DNA of 64,000 bases from Typhlomys cinereus (lineage: Eukaryota > Chordata > Mammalia > Rodentia > Platacanthomyidae): positions 2,780,505-2,844,504 of the forward strand of contig JALPQD010000295.1 in assembly GCA_023101885.1 (NCBI GenBank), written 5' to 3'. A program made the translations under genes and the position numbers. Under the pieces are notes generated by a model that had not been told where the DNA came from, did no database searches, and was given only the letters and a program-made list of their open reading frames with translations. Shown here piece after piece: positions 12,861 to 26,514 of the stretch. Position 1 is the stretch's first letter, and the number at the start of each line of letters is the position of its first letter.

Positions 12861-14806
12861 GTTGTTATTACAGGTGAAGTGGTGACAGATGGTGTATTTT
12901 AATATCCTTTATCATTACCTGATCTCTAAGGAGGCATCTCCCAGATGAACTTTCTTAGCAAAGGCAGAGTAAGAATCTTGACCTTTGAAATATGTTTCTG
13001 TATATTCTTTTACCTTCTTCCCAGGCTGCCATCCATTGCTGTCATGAGGGCATTGCATGCATTACACTGGAGCAGCCTGTGTATGGTCATATGTGGGTGT
13101 CTGTAACTCTCTGGTTTTTCCTGGTTAAGACTTCCATCTGGAAAAGCTGAGAAATTACCATACCATCTGTTAGAAGAGTCTTGCATCCTTGAATCAGAAA
13201 AATCTTTCTTTATTTTTATAGAATATATTTATTTAACAATTTTATACATGTATACAATTACATTTATCTTCTCTCTCTCTCTCTCACACACACACACATA
13301 CACAAATCAACTGAGTTTAATTAAAGTTTCTTTCAAGAGCATGGGTAAGGAATTATGTGGGCAACTTAGCAGTGGCTATACCAATGATGAAAATGATTCT
13401 CCCTCCTGCAGTCATTTACTGCCAATATTTTTCCAGGCAGGGATGGGGACTTATGAACCCCTCCCCCATTTATGATGGAATGTTGAAAGAACTATTTTTA
13501 TACAGTCTTGTGCAGGTGATCATAGTTGTGCAGATAACCATTCAGAAAGGCTATGGCAAAGTAAGAACAGAGCTGTAAGCCCTCATCCCCAGAGGAGCAT
13601 CATGGGAGGATCACCATTCCATCCTTCCCAGAATGAAAGCTGGGATACTAGTCTTTTTCCCCTATGGGATGTATAATTCTAGATGATACATATTCTGAAA
13701 TTTGGCACAGATTAAAGGATAAGGTGAGAAGGTGAATCTGCATTTAATGTGAAGTGTTTCAGAGAGTCACCTAAGGATACAATGACATTTGAAAGAAACA
13801 ATTTCTTTCCTCACAACTTAGGACCCTATGTGTTCCCAGTTGCACCTGAAGTCTAAGAGCCCTAAGTATAAATTGAACTTTACAGCATCCAGTCTGTTAT
13901 CCTTTCTTCCTGTTATTATCCATCGCTCACTTTAATCCCATTCTGAATTTTGCTTTTATCATTGACTTTTCCTCCTGAATTCTTCATTGCATGATCCTAC
14001 TCATCTGTCTGTGGATGTCTTATTTTACAAATTCAGTTCTGTTTAATTCCCATAACAAGATATGACGGAGAGAAGCCTGATTCTGTAGAAGCAACAATGG
14101 GACAAAAAAAAAAAAAAACCATGACAAACTGTTACAGACTGACATTTTAATGAATGAAAGCTCATAGAATATAGGAATGAATTGCTGGTGTCACTTTCAT
14201 TATACAATGCTGACTGCTGGATAAAAGAAAAATATTGTTAGCTTTCCTCATCTCCTCTTAGCTTGAATATGATCTTGAGAATATAGGAGAAACTTTCAAC
14301 CAAGTTGGTATAGCAGTAGAAGGAAAAATGCAACTGCCATTAAGAATCAAGGATATGTCAGGACAGAAGAGAAATGATTTCCTATTTCGTCAGTCCAAGG
14401 AGAAGTAGCAGTAAAGCATATAACATTTATAACTCTGTGGAGGAAAATGGACCAGACCTGGAGCAACAAATCAATCAAAGGTTAGAGGAAGCTGCTCCAG
14501 GTTCCCTCCTATTAGATTTGTAGCCTGAGCTTCAGCAGACAATGGGGAGTGAATCTGTCTGCATGATTAAATACATGAGAATACATGTTCTGTCGCTCCA
14601 AAGTGCTCCCCTCTTCCCTCTCTTCCATTTTATTCTGCCCATCTTTTACTACTAAATATATGAGCAAAACAGCACATTAGTAATAAAAATAAAAGACTTA
14701 AATTTTATAGTCATGGATTAAAACTCAGCTCTCTCTTCATAGACACTGGGTGCCCATTCATGAACTCCTAGTTACTTATAGAGTTTACTAAATGTTTAAG
14801 TATGCT
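12861..14806. other. No gene recognised apart from an Lx-like tail
   Basis: Outside 13200-13570, the sequence is AT-rich with a poly(A) run at 14104-14119. Nothing else could be assigned. Confidence 0.45.
13200..13570 (-). mobile_element. Lx-like L1 3' end, antisense
   Basis: tttaacaattttatacatgt, aactgagtttaattaaagtt, gagcatgggtaaggaattat, caacttagcagtggctatac and the aacccctcccccatttatga block match the Lx tail seen at 8835. Confidence 0.6.
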
Positions 14807-14979
14807 GGGCAGATGGAGAGATGGCTCAGGATTTAAGATTCTGCCTTGCAAGCAGATACCACATAAAAATCCCAGGTGGAAAGGACAGTGGTCTGCACTT
14901 CTGATTCCGGGGGTTGGGGCCCAGGAAATCCCAGAGTGAAGCAAGAAGAAGGCAGAAGCAATCCAGGATGGTTCCTGAA

Positions 14980-15061
<82 letters not shown>

Positions 15062-15079
15062 GCACACACACACACACAT
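14807..15079 (+). mobile_element. Older B2-superfamily SINE with expanded (CT)n(CA)n
   Basis: Head ctgggcagatggagagatgg and a body of the older subfamily, running into a (CT)n tract at 14983-15039 and a (CA)n tract at 15040-15078 in place of the usual CA region. Confidence 0.8.
14983..15079 (+). repeat. (CT)n(CA)n microsatellite
   Basis: About 28 CT units then about 20 CA units with a CG interruption. Confidence 0.97.
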
Positions 15080-16479
15080 GCTAGAATGTGAGATGGGCCC
15101 ATTGGAGGACATTTCATATTGAGTTACTGGCATAGCATCATATGGGTTAGCTATGATAATGGTTCCCAGGATATGTATGAAAACAATTGAGGTTTAAAGC
15201 ATTTGTTTATTTTTTCTGCTATGATTCATTGATGACAGAACTGAGACTTGACTACATGTCTATTTAGTACATAAACCTACTCTCTTATGACCTACATTGG
15301 ATTATTTAGCAGTAGTTATATCTACTTTTTTGACATGATTAAATTATATTACATGTGCAAAAGGTCTTGCAGAATACATGCTGTATAGTAAATCTATCTA
15401 GAGAATAACTTCTAGAAAGTGTTGAAGAGGGTAGGAAGGCAAGAAATTATCTTATCTGGGTGAAGTTAATATTTTGGGTAAGGTATTGCTTATAGAATTG
15501 ATTTTTAAAACTTGTATATAAGTTAATAGGCTATTTTTAGAGCAGATTTAGATTCGCGAAAAGTTGAGAAAAGTATGAAGAATTCTGATGTATGCCCTTG
15601 CTATCCACCCATGGAAATTGATTTCTGCACTCATAGATCACATTAAATATAGAAAACTGAAAAGTTTGCGCCATCGTATGCTTCTAATGGCTAACTGAGA
15701 TGTCAGCATGATGTTATGTTGCCATACTGAGGTGCAATAAGATTAAGAGAAAAATGGCACGATGCGGTGGAGAACAGCTTTGTGTCCCTCATACCTCCAT
15801 TCTGCACTGACAAGCTTGTGAAACGGAATCCCTGCTTATCCACAGACTGGTTCCTGTTGTGGGTCACTCAGTCTCATTATTTGTTCTTAGGCTTGACCCA
15901 CTGTTTGACACTTGAAAACATAGTAGCATAGTTCCACTTAGCAATCAATGGGGCACCATCTTGTATGACAACATATAGATGTACTTGACTAGATATAATC
16001 TATGATGTGTTTAAAGCACTAGTTTCATGGCATATTTATTAGTTCCATAGTTGGCTATTTAAAACAGACAAGAACATTCTCCTATGATTTCTCTGAGTAC
16101 ATTACTATCGAGGAAGGTTCAGGACATCTGATAAGTAGAATTAAATTTGCTTAATCTTTACACATAAGAAAACAATGCAAGTTTCCATAGGCAAAACATT
16201 CTGTGGCTGGATAGCCTGGGCAGTATCAGCTAAAGATACTCCTGTTTGCCTAGATTTGGAAAGATCATAACTAAGGGGTGTGGGGAGAAAGAAAGAATAA
16301 AGACTTAAAAGACCTAGAGGTAATTTTGGGGAGAAACCATGTGCACTTACTATTTCTAAGCCTGAGACCTTTAGCTGAGGGAAAATGGTGCATAAGAAAA
16401 AAGATTATTCTAAGCAAAGGGTTGCCTTTCAGTTAAGGTATGGGGAATGAATGTTCACATGGGCTGTGAAAGTTGTGTG
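15080..16479. other. No gene; possible ancient repeat near 15530-15620
   Basis: tatttttagagcagatttag and cgaaaagttgagaaaagtat resemble the 3' UTR of an ancient mammalian L1. The rest is unassigned. Confidence 0.35.
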
Positions 16480-16775
16480 TACGTGTGTGCTAGTGCATGA
16501 ACCTGGATGAGCACCTGTGGAGCCTAAGGAAGATTTCAGGAATTTTGCTCTAGTCCGTTCTATCCTATTTCTTTGAGACAAGGTTTCTCACTGAACCTGG
16601 AGAGGTTGACGAACAATTCCCAGTGATTCTTCCATCTCCCCCTACCCCACAGCTCTGGGGTTACAGGATCTTGAAGGTCATTTCTAGCTTTACCTGTCAG
16701 TGCTCAGATCCAAAATGAAGTCTTCATATTTGTACAACAAGAGTTCTTACCCACTCAACCATCTTTCTAGCACCA
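16480..16775 (-). mobile_element. B4-like SINE, antisense
   Basis: gagacaaggtttctcactga, tctggggttacaggatc, gctcagatccaaaatgaagt and cccactcaaccatctttcta are the order of parts in a rodent B4 (B1-derived half plus ID/tRNA-derived half) read in reverse. Confidence 0.72.
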
Positions 16776-17164
16776 ATGTTTGAGACTTGCCTTGTGGAAG
16801 ATTATTTCTCAGGCATATGCATTAAGCTATAGACTCAAAGTATGTGCATTTATTCTGTGGAAAGTACAGCTTGCTTCAAAAAACCAGAGGAGAAATGTTA
16901 ACTTTTTCAGCACTCAGAATCACAGAAAAACAGATTATATACCTTTATTAATATCAGGACCATTTATTTTTTAAATGTGTTAGACGTTATATCATTGTGA
17001 CAATACTTGGCATAAAGAAATTAAGGGAGGAGATCAGATTCACAGTTGTAGAGGTTTCAGTTCATGAGAGGGGAAAGGAAGAGATGTTTTTTGAGGTCCC
17101 CTAAGCAGCCCATTTCTCCGCACTAGACTCAGCCTCAAAAAAATGCTAATATAAATCCTGTACC

Positions 17165-17305
17165 CTGTGAACCCAGTATGTCCCTAGCAATCATCATCTC
17201 CTGGCATGGTGACACCCCCCCACCTCCATAGCCTCAGGATTGAGATTTTGAGACTAGCATGGGAGGCCACAGAGTGAGACTTTGCTCAAAAGAGATTAAA
17301 AAAAA
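17165..17305 (+). mobile_element. B1-like SINE
   Basis: gcatggtgacacccccccac, cctcaggattgagattttga, acagagtgagactttgctca and a short A-rich tail: a diverged sense B1. Confidence 0.55.
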
Positions 17306-17544
17306 AGTCTTGTTAGTAAAGAAACTGCCAGTCCCTGAACCTTTAATATGCATTTCAGGTGCACAACACAATGTGCTATGTATATTCTTAATGTTTATAT
17401 GAAGTAAGATTTCCTCTTCATGGCATATAATTCTGGGGTATGATTTTTATCAACACTAGGTAACCTTTATTGTTTCCTGTCTTTATAGTTTTGCCTTTGG
17501 TCTAGAAAGCATGCACATGGAGTCACATATTATCTTTTTTTAAT

Positions 17545-18270
17545 TTAATTAATTTTTTTCCCACTCACACAAACTTAATAGGTACCCTGGTCCCCTCCCT
17601 CCCTCTACCTCTCCCCGGTCCCCCTTGCTCCCTCCCCCTTTTCCCCTTTCTTTCCCCCTTCCCTTTCTCCCAGTCTCCCCTTCTTCCCCCCCAATCCCTG
17701 GAGCATCCTTTAGTGTGAATGTCAAGCTTCCCTCTAGGTCCTCCACTCTAACAGGTGTAAGGACTCAGTAGTATTGCCTAGAACCTTTTCTTGTGTTCTC
17801 CTTTAGTATGAGAACACTATTGTGGCTGTTAATCCTTTGCCTCTAAGGATCCTAGTGCCTGTGATCCATGCTAGACTTTGGGGGGGTCATTGACATGTCA
17901 GTCATTGCGCAGGTCATGCAAAGTCCTATTATGGTTACTTCGACCCTAACTTGTGTGGGGTATCTTGCGTTTCATTGCTCCTCCCCATCTTAAGGCTCTT
18001 ACAATCTTACCGTCCCCTCTTGTGCAAATTTCCCTGAGCTTTAGGATGGGGAGAGATTTGGCTGCTCTAATTCCAGGTGATTAATGTAGGGTCTCTGATG
18101 TTCTGAATTATGGTTTGTTGTTATTTTCAGTTTTGCTGTTCTTGCACCACCTTTGGCTCCATCCTGATTGGTATTGGATGACACCTCCTAACCAGAGATA
18201 AAAGTCTGTTAAAATGGAGTCTTACTGTAAGAGTAGATTCAAAGGTAGATGGAATAAGAGTAGGAGACCT
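17545..18270 (-). mobile_element. L1 3' UTR, antisense
   Basis: cacaaacttaataggtaccc, a 120-bp C/T-rich tract (17590-17700), tctaaggatcctagtgcctg and tttaggatggggagagattt are the complement, in order, of the 3' UTR at 31783-32879. A G10 run follows at 18272-18281. Confidence 0.8.
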
Positions 18271-18656
18271 CGGGGGGGGGGCGTCAGTCTCCCATTTGCA
18301 GGATGGTTACCATCTATCTGCCAGATTCCATGCCTTCCCTGACTGGTGTGATCAAACCCCCTTTAGACATAGCTTCTTTAATTTATTAAGAGGGACTGAC
18401 GATCTATCCATGTTCCACCCATATGGGCTAATAATTCACAAGTTTTCATTATTAAATATTTCCCATGTCTATGAATGAATCACAAATTACTGAATGCAAC
18501 TGAAAGGCATTTGAGTATTTCCATTTTTCAATGATTACGAATTGCCTACAGGCATTGTATATTTTGTGTATATTTTACTCCTTTTAGCAAAACACATAGA
18601 AGAATTTCTGGATCATGTTATAAGTTGAAGCTTAACTTTACATGAGTAGCTCTATT

Positions 18657-19266
18657 AGGATTCTCTAGGCGCATGTGCATATACACACACACATGCATAA
18701 AAGTGTATTAAATTAACTCACCAATAAAACTAGTATTCACTAACTGAGAGCTGTGTCTACTCAATTCTTGATCTGAATGTCTCATAAGATTGGAGGATTC
18801 TAGGAAAGTCTTGAATCTCTACCACGCTGGAGGGCCGAAGAGGTTGGGCTCTGATGTCTGTGATGAACAGCTGCAAGGCCAAAGAGGACAGGGTCTGACA
18901 ACAGCGATAAATAGCATTAAGGAGAGGCTCAGATGGCAGTAACAACAGTGGCCAGGGCAAAAGAGCTGGACTCTGACATCAGGCAAGAACAAGCAGCAGC
19001 AGCCACAGTGACAAAGAAGGCAGCAACACACCAGTAGTTGACTTATACAGCTGCTAGTCCATACAAGACAAGGGAAGAACAAGTTTCGCCCCCTTGCACT
19101 TCCTTTTATCCAGTCCATCACTGGAAAGCATCACCCACTATGGGCTGGCTCCTTCATGTCAATTAAATACCACCTGCATGCTTGTTTGAGGGCTTGCCCT
19201 AACCACTAATTCTTCACAGCTATGCCCCAAATAGCCTATGTCAAGTTGACACCTGAATCTATCACA
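18657..19266 (+). mobile_element. ERVL-type (MLT2-like) LTR
   Basis: Ends in atgtcaagttgacacctgaa then tctatcaca, and starts near attctctaggcgc. The interior holds cagctgcaaggccaaagagg-type repeats. Related to the antisense LTR at 20869-21485. Confidence 0.7.
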
Positions 19267-19679
19267 ATAGCCAAACTGTTTCATGAAGTGCTTACCCTTG
19301 CTGTTTCTGCCACCAGTGTGTGAGAGTTCCAGTTGACTTGTATCCTTACTAGCACTTGACCTTGCTGGATTTCTTTAGATGAATACAGCTACTTTATTGT
19401 TTGAGTTTCGGTTTCTACCCTTATAAAATGAGAAGTAGATTTATAAAGTAATACTATTGTTGTTTGTCTTTTGTCATTTTTCTTATGAGTAAGAAAAAAG
19501 AAAGAAATATAAACAACAGATTTAATCTTGGTTAAATGCAGGCAGTGGGAGAATCAGTCCTCATAGCATGCAGATGCATTTTGTTGTAGCAAAGAAAGTG
19601 AACATAAAACCTTCCATGCAAAGTCTTTTTTTTTTTTTTTTAAATCTACTGTTATGGCTTTAAATAGCTGTTGAATTTC

Positions 19680-20020
19680 ACTATGAAAGGAGAAAGACTT
19701 CAGTAGGTACCACGTTCCTCATAGATTAACGGGGTTGATGCTGGATAGAGAAAAACTCTCCCAGTGGTGTGCCCACTAATGTACAATCTTTGTTTTGGGA
19801 AGTGTCTAAGCACATGCCATTAACACAATCCAGATGGGACTTAGTAGACCCCACATATATGTGGACGTGAGAGTGGGAGGGAGAGTAGTGGGGAGGGAGA
19901 AAGTATGTAGTGGGAGAAAAGCAGGGTATTGTATTTGGATAATAAGGGGTAAAAGTGATATGAATTTGTTTTAGTCACTTATCAATCCCTAAAAGGATAT
20001 AAATATATTTTTAAAAGAAC
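19680..20020 (+). mobile_element. Probable old L1 3' end
   Basis: gagagtgggagggagagtag and ggagggagaaagtatgtagt, then an A/T-rich end: the purine tract plus tail pattern of L1, but little else is recognisable. Confidence 0.4.
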
Positions 20021-20868
20021 TAAATGTATAGTTCAGTAATACAGCACTTGTCTAGTGTGTCCCTAGAAACACAAAAATAGACTAACAAAAATCCATATAA
20101 GATTGAACAAATAGGAAAGTAGGAGAGAGACTGATTGGTAAGAAGATTTGCAGTGGCAAAAGGAGAAGGGACAGGACAAAATCTCGAATTTAAGTATGGG
20201 ATTTCAAATGAATACAAAAGAGCAATAATAAAAATGAATGAAAAAACAAAACAAAACAATCAAAAAAACAATCATTGACTAGTACAGTCCTGAGGAATCT
20301 GTAAATTATCTGGTAAGATGTCTTTGGAGGAGGAAATCAAAAGCTTCCAACATGAAATTGTCAGTGCAAGCCATATTTCTGTAAATACTGTCTCTTAGCA
20401 AGAGTCAGAGGACAAGTATACTTCCTATGCATTTAATGTACTGTTTCTCTGATATTTTATTAAGGAAATAAAAAAAAAGGAATGAAACAACTAGTAATTC
20501 TGAGGATAAGCAAATGAACAAATACATTTTGGAATATAGAGGCACATAGCTTAATAATAGTTCTATGCATCTTCAATCCAATTAATCTAGGTACTCAATC
20601 ATACATTATTGCTTTTGTTGAACTTAGGGAAAATACCTATAGGGACAGTAAAGGGAAAATTATGACTAAGCTATTCACAAGCCACCTTCTACTTTCTTCT
20701 AAATCCCTTATCTAAAAGGAGCATGTTTCTCTTGGGATTCCATCAAAGTGAGATAGGTCTTCAGAAAGACCTGTATCAGTATTGAACATGTGATGAAAAA
20801 CAGTTAATTTTCCAATCTTTCACAGGGCTGTTGAGTTAAAATCTTATGTTATGGTTACATTTATATTA
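20021..20868. other. No gene recognised
   Basis: AT-rich with several A-rich runs; no signal beyond chance frames. Confidence 0.45.
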
Positions 20869-21485
20869 TGTTATGGTTACATTTTAGTGTCAACTTGACA
20901 GTTGTAGACTAGGGCACAGCTGTGGGGAGTGGATGGTTGGAACAGGTCATTGAACAAGTCTGCAGGTACTTGCTTGGTTGGTGTGGAAAACCCAGCTCAC
21001 AGGGGGGTATTTTCAGTGGTGGACAGGATAATAGGAAGTGTAAGAGGGAGGGATTTGCTCTTTCCTTATCCTGTGTCAACTTGCTGTTGAGTATACTCTA
21101 CAACTTTGACTTTTTAGAGCGTCCATGCCTTTTTGTTGCTGCTGCCACTACTACCTCTATCCTTGGCTGATGCAGAGATCCATTCTTTTGACCTTCCTGC
21201 TGTTCCCACTGCCTTTGAAGCTTGTTTGCTGTTCATCACTGACATGGGAGTCCAGCTGTTCTTCACCAGTGTCAGAGCCCAGCGTCGTCAACCTTCCAGT
21301 GAAGTAGAAGCTTGAGACCTCAGGATATTTTGGCTCTGTGAGACATTCCAGTCAAGACCGAGGCAGCTATGGGTGGCAACTTTGAAGGACACTAGTTTTT
21401 ATTGTGAGTTAATTTAATAAACTTATAATATATATATATTTTATATTCTAGAGATTGTGTTCTTCAGAGAAGCCTGACTAATTCA
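20869..21485 (-). mobile_element. ERVL-type (MLT2-like) LTR, antisense
   Basis: Starts tgttatggttacattttagt then gtcaacttgacag, ends ttcagagaagcctgactaat: the complement of an MLT2-like LTR. A 22-bp duplication (tgttatggttacattta at 20847 and 20869) abuts its edge. Confidence 0.7.
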
Positions 21486-23984
21486 AACTGCATGTGAACC
21501 AATTACACTGCTGGAAGACACAATCAGAGCATTTATTTGAAATATCTGTGTCTTGTTTTTTCAAAATGCATTGATTCTTTTAAGAATAATTGGGAATCCA
21601 TGAGCTATTTGTATGGAAAATAACAATAACTGAGTTTTGAGAAATAAAATAATCAAACTCCTCCATGTCTTATAAAATAAATTTATATACTTGCTACACT
21701 GCCACTGGTGATACTTTTATTGATTTTATGAGTATGTTGAGCAGGACATGAAGAATTTGATTTACATGTGGTACATTTATTTATGTTCAGATACATTAGA
21801 CCCTTACTTCCTAAGTTGCAGTGGTCTCTTTCTTCTTGCCTGTTTTTTTCTTTACTATTCACTATTTTTCCTTTACTCCTATTCTCTCAGCTATTGTTTA
21901 CCACTTACAAAGTTCATTTCCTTCCTGTAGTTACTGCTTTTGTATGCTCAAGTTTCTGAAAGTAAGCAGAGTCTCAAACTCACTTTGATATTGTATCCTG
22001 AGGCAAACCCCACAAGTGGCATCCTGGTTTCTTCCTCTTCAGCAGTCTGAGTGCTTCAAAGTGTGTTCCCACATGCACTTCCTCTAGTCTTGAAAAGTTT
22101 GTGTGTGTTGAGAAGAAAGAGGAACTGCAATTTGAAATGGCCAGTCAGACTAATGGCTGTTAGATGTTGTCCCTGTAGATCTGGCTCAAAAATTATTCAA
22201 TATTCAGTTCTTTTGAAGTTAGTTTCTAATGTAGGAGGTATGTATATGTGCCAAGGAAAGAGTTTAAGTGATACTGTTCAGGAGGGAATCGTTGCCTTTG
22301 ACAAATGAATTTTTTAATTTAAAGTGAGACATCAGGAACACTTTGCCTTTTTCTATCCACTCACCCCATGGTGTAGCAGGCAGCCTGCATTCATCATGTA
22401 CTAAGGGAACACACTAGGTCAAAAATAGTTCAGTTAATAAAGAAAAATGTAATTACTGTTAGACAATGCATTATCTTAGGACAGAAGAACAGATTTTCTT
22501 TTGTCATCAAATTTTTCTTAAAAGTTGTCTACTGTGTACCTATTATTCTGTTATGTTAATATGCCAGCATGGGATATTTAATTAGTTAGTTAATTAATTA
22601 TTGTGATTAGAAAGAAGACTCTTATCAGACAGATACTATTTTCTTTATAAATATTTCCCTAAAACAAAAGAGTTGGAGAGCATTACTTCTTATTCTATTA
22701 GATATGTTCTCACTGATAAACATTTGGAGAATGTGGTAGAAAAGGGTAGGATGTCAAATGGGAGTAAGCTTAGGGGAAAGCTGTGGGTTCCTACAAAATT
22801 TTGATCATATATCAAGGTGTTTATTACTAGTACTGTAATGATATATGAACATCTGAATTGTCCTTGTGTGCCTTAAGAACATATGATATCTCATCTTTGA
22901 CAAATATGCTGTGCTTTATGACAGTTACTAGTGAAATTTAAGCTAAACAACATTTAAAATTTAGTTTCTCATTCACTGTAGCCTTTTTTCAAGTACTCAG
23001 CATCTACTTGGGACTACTGTTGGCTGTTGAATGCAGTTGTAGAATAGTACTGCTTTCTCCATTGTTAGAGGGAGTTGCTGTGGAGTACAGCATCTACTGA
23101 AATAAGGAAGCTTGTCTGCTATCTTCGCTGATGTGTGACAAGTTTTCTTGCTACGTGGTAGCACTCAGTAAAAGATTTTTTCCCCATTGCTCACAAATAT
23201 CCCTTGAGAAATTACTTGAGTACCTGGCAACTTGAGGCCTTGCAAGTCCTTGTAGGATGACAAATAAGCATGTGTATTTGTCTATATAAAGTGTGTCAGG
23301 ATTGTGCTAAATGTATTCCAAAGACCATTCTAATGTCATTGGTTTACCATCTGGTCTTCTGTAAATGTGAAGAATGAAATTTAATTGTAACTCTCTAGAA
23401 AAATTATCTTGGAAACTACTTCATATCCTAAAGTCCTAGCAAATTACCACCAACTTAAAAGTGACATTTTTGTTCTCTAGTACTGAAGATCAAAAGTCTG
23501 AAATCCAGTGTCTGCAGATCCATACTGTCTCAGGGGAAACCTTTCCGTGATGCCTCTCGCTTTGGATGGAGCCAGACTTTCCTGATTCTGTCCTCACATG
23601 GTTTTCTCCTCTCAGTATCTTTTACAAGAACAGACTTAAGGTTCATTTAGTTGATCATTCAAGATATTTGTTTGACTGTCACTTTTTAACTTAGTTGGAG
23701 ATGGCTGCATGAGGCATCTATATTCTATAACATCCCCTGAACAGTCACAATCACTAAAAGCAATTGATATATTGCTGTCATGTATGTGAAGAGTAAAGAC
23801 TGACTATCTAACAGGGTATAAAAATCACCAAGTAAATTATCTTATGAAAATTCCAAACTTGCATATATATTGTTTTACTAGTGATGAAAATGAATATAAA
23901 AATCTGTAGATTGGTGCTGAAAGGTAATACCATTTTGTTTTTATAAATTAAGATTCACAAGCAAGTAAGTTATACAAATTTATG
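21486..23984. other. No gene recognised
   Basis: 2.5 kb of AT-rich sequence. 23480-23620 (ctgaaatccagtgtctgcag, gtcctcacatggttttctcc) looks like an ancient interspersed repeat. No V segment seen on either strand. Confidence 0.45.
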
Positions 23985-24208
23985 ATTGTATGTCATCGGA
24001 GAGGAGAGCCCAGAGCCCAGAGGAGAGACTAGCAGGCACATTAAAGGATTCTCCGGGGATTGGGGGGGGGAGGCACTGGGGGATGGGAGAGAGGGATGAG
24101 GGGAGGGGGAGCAGGGGGGTTGGGGGGAAGAGGAGGGAGGGAGGGAACCAGTGTACCTACTAAGTTTGTAAGAGCGGAAATAATAATAAAAATGTTTAAA
24201 AAAAAGTT
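23985..24208 (+). mobile_element. Short L1 3' end with G-rich tract
   Basis: tcatcggagaggagagccca, agcaggcacattaaaggatt, a long G-rich tract (24061-24146), then gtgtacctactaagtttgta and an A-rich tail. Confidence 0.8.
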
Positions 24209-24344
24209 CACCAAGCATTTTCCTATGTATTCTAATCCACAAAAAGAACAATTAACAAACTAACATTAAAGTGGACTTGAACTGATAACTATGATAGTAT
24301 ATAGTATTATATGGCTATATAATAGTATATAGTTACCTCTGAGG

Positions 24345-24372
24345 CTGGCTGCTCACATGTGCATTGTGTGAG

Positions 24373-24416
<44 letters not shown>

Positions 24417-24640
24417 AGAGGGCACTTGGTGTGTGCATATTGAGGTTCAAGGGTGACTTTGGGAATTTGCTTTGCTCTGGATTTTCCCAAACTCCTCCTT
24501 CCAGAGCCAGAATTGCAGTTCGCTGCCATTCTGTGGGCATTTTTATTGGGATACAGAATTTGAACTCAGGTCCTTTGTTTTTGAGGCAAAGGTTTGAACA
24601 CATATGCACATATGCACATGGATGCAAGTGAAATGACCAA
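24345..24640 (-). mobile_element. Older B2-superfamily SINE, antisense, with (TG)n
   Basis: Antisense older-family body (aagggtgactttgggaattt, gaactcaggtcctttg) with a (TG)n run at 24374-24412. Confidence 0.72.
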
Positions 24641-25589
24641 TACTGCTGTGCATATCACTCACATAAATTTCTTTAGTTGCACTTGACAAGACTCTGCTAG
24701 AGATATAGAATACTGGGTAATTGCCTTTCCACATTGATATGGAAAACACGTAAACAACCTTGGGTAATAGAGTTCAGTTGCATGTTCAAATGTCATAGTC
24801 ATGGTAGAAACCGGAGGTTCAGTAGTGAATTTCTTCATCTGTATTTTTTTCACACATTCCAGTTAGTTCTTGAAAAACATTTTAAAAAACCAACAAAAAC
24901 ATTTAATAGCCATGTTAGGGACCAAACCCTACTCTCAATCTCCCTTAATAAATCTAGAATTGATACCTAATTCTGGGATCCACTCAGCTGGGTCTGTAAA
25001 TCAACTGGCCTAAATTTCTACCTTGCAGAGAATTTGATCCACCTCTAAGAATGTCAAAAAGACAAGAAATTCTGCATTCTTTACACGCAGAACCTAGTCC
25101 TCTGGGTCCTTCTCTCAAAGATTTTTTGTGAAGTTTCTGAGTACCAGAGTCTGAAGATCCAAAAGCCCCGACTCACTGAAGTACTGACTGACATTTTGTC
25201 CTTGTCCTTTTGACTTCCTCGTTTTTCTTCCACTTCAAAACTTTTCACAGATACTCCCTCCCCCCACACCCTCCCAGTTGTGTAGTTTCAGCTGATGGGT
25301 GGCTGAAGTTAATCAGACCCATCTCCACTGCATACAAAGGATATGCCACATGTTTAATATGCTTCCCATACTAGGGAAGTACAGAGTCAGGCAGAGAAAC
25401 TGATGTCTCTACAGAGATGTTTTCTTCTTCATACATCTCCAAACAGAACATAGAGAAGTCTAGATGAACAAAATTATCCATGGAGACTCTGAGAACAAGA
25501 TGCATGCATTATTAAAGAAATTATCCCCAAAGCCATTCAAGTAAGCATTTAGTAACAAATTAATTTAAAAAATCCCAACCTTGAAAAAG
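24641..25589. other. No gene recognised
   Basis: Checked on both strands for V framework motifs and an RSS; none found. Confidence 0.45.
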
Positions 25590-26010
25590 CAAAAGTTAGT
25601 TTCCTCCTCCTCCTCCTCCTCCTCCTCTTCCTTCTTCTTCTTCTTCTTCTTCTTCTTCTTCTTCTTCTTCTTCTTCTTCTTCTTCTTCTTCTTCTTCTTC
25701 TTCTTCTTCTTTCTTTCTTTTTCCTCTTTTTCTTCCTCTCCCTCTCTCTCATTCTTTCTCTTTCCAAGAGAATAAGAAGACACCTTTGAGTATGTGCCTG
25801 TGGAGATCCAAGGGTGACTTCAGGAATCATCCCCAGTTGCTCTGCTTTCCTATTGCTTTTCTACGGAGTTTTCCAGGCTCTGCTTTCAGGGCCAGACTTG
25901 CAGGCTTCTGCTACCATAGCCACTTGGCATTTCTCTAATGTGATGTAGGAGTCAGAACTCAGGTTCTTTTGCTTTAACCCCCAAGTCATTTTCCACAGCT
26001 CTCCACTTCC
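25590..26010 (-). mobile_element. Older B2-superfamily SINE, antisense, with expanded (TTC)n
   Basis: Antisense body (tccaagggtgacttcaggaa, cagaactcaggttctttt) whose simple-repeat region has become (TCC)n/(TTC)n at 25602-25711. Confidence 0.7.
25602..25711 (+). repeat. (TCC)n(TTC)n trinucleotide microsatellite
   Basis: About eight TCC units then about 27 uninterrupted TTC units, continuing into TTTC-rich sequence. The complement is a GAA repeat. Confidence 0.97.
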
Positions 26011-26395
26011 TTCTTGTCTCAAATTTTTTTTAAAATTACAGCATGTGTTTTAGAGAGGGAGGGGAAACATATTCGAACCTCAATTGTTCCTAAAGAAAGA
26101 TATTGCCAACTTGGAAAAGTTCCAATCAAAACTAAATGTGAACTCAGTGGTAAACTATCTAGAAGAATAGGCTTCCTTAAATGTAAACATGTAACCAAAT
26201 CCACTTGCTACATGAAACAGGGAATTTAGAGACCCAGTCACAATGCAGAAGAGTCAATCTATAAGATAAAAACCATGGTATTCTGCTGAGATGTACTTTT
26301 CAATCTAAATAACACTTTCAACAAATAAATAAAAATAGCATTTTCTTGGATTATTATAGATATCCATGGTGTAGTATAGTTCTGACACATGCATA

Positions 26396-26482
26396 TATTC
26401 ACACACTCACATATATATATAGATAGGCACCTATATACACACATGCAAGCACACACATACATGCACACAAACCATGCATACT

Positions 26483-26513
<31 letters not shown>
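26396..26513 (+). repeat. CA-rich simple repeat
   Basis: Several short (CA)n runs with TATATA between; longest at 26482-26506. Confidence 0.9.
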
Positions 26514-26514
<1 letters not shown>

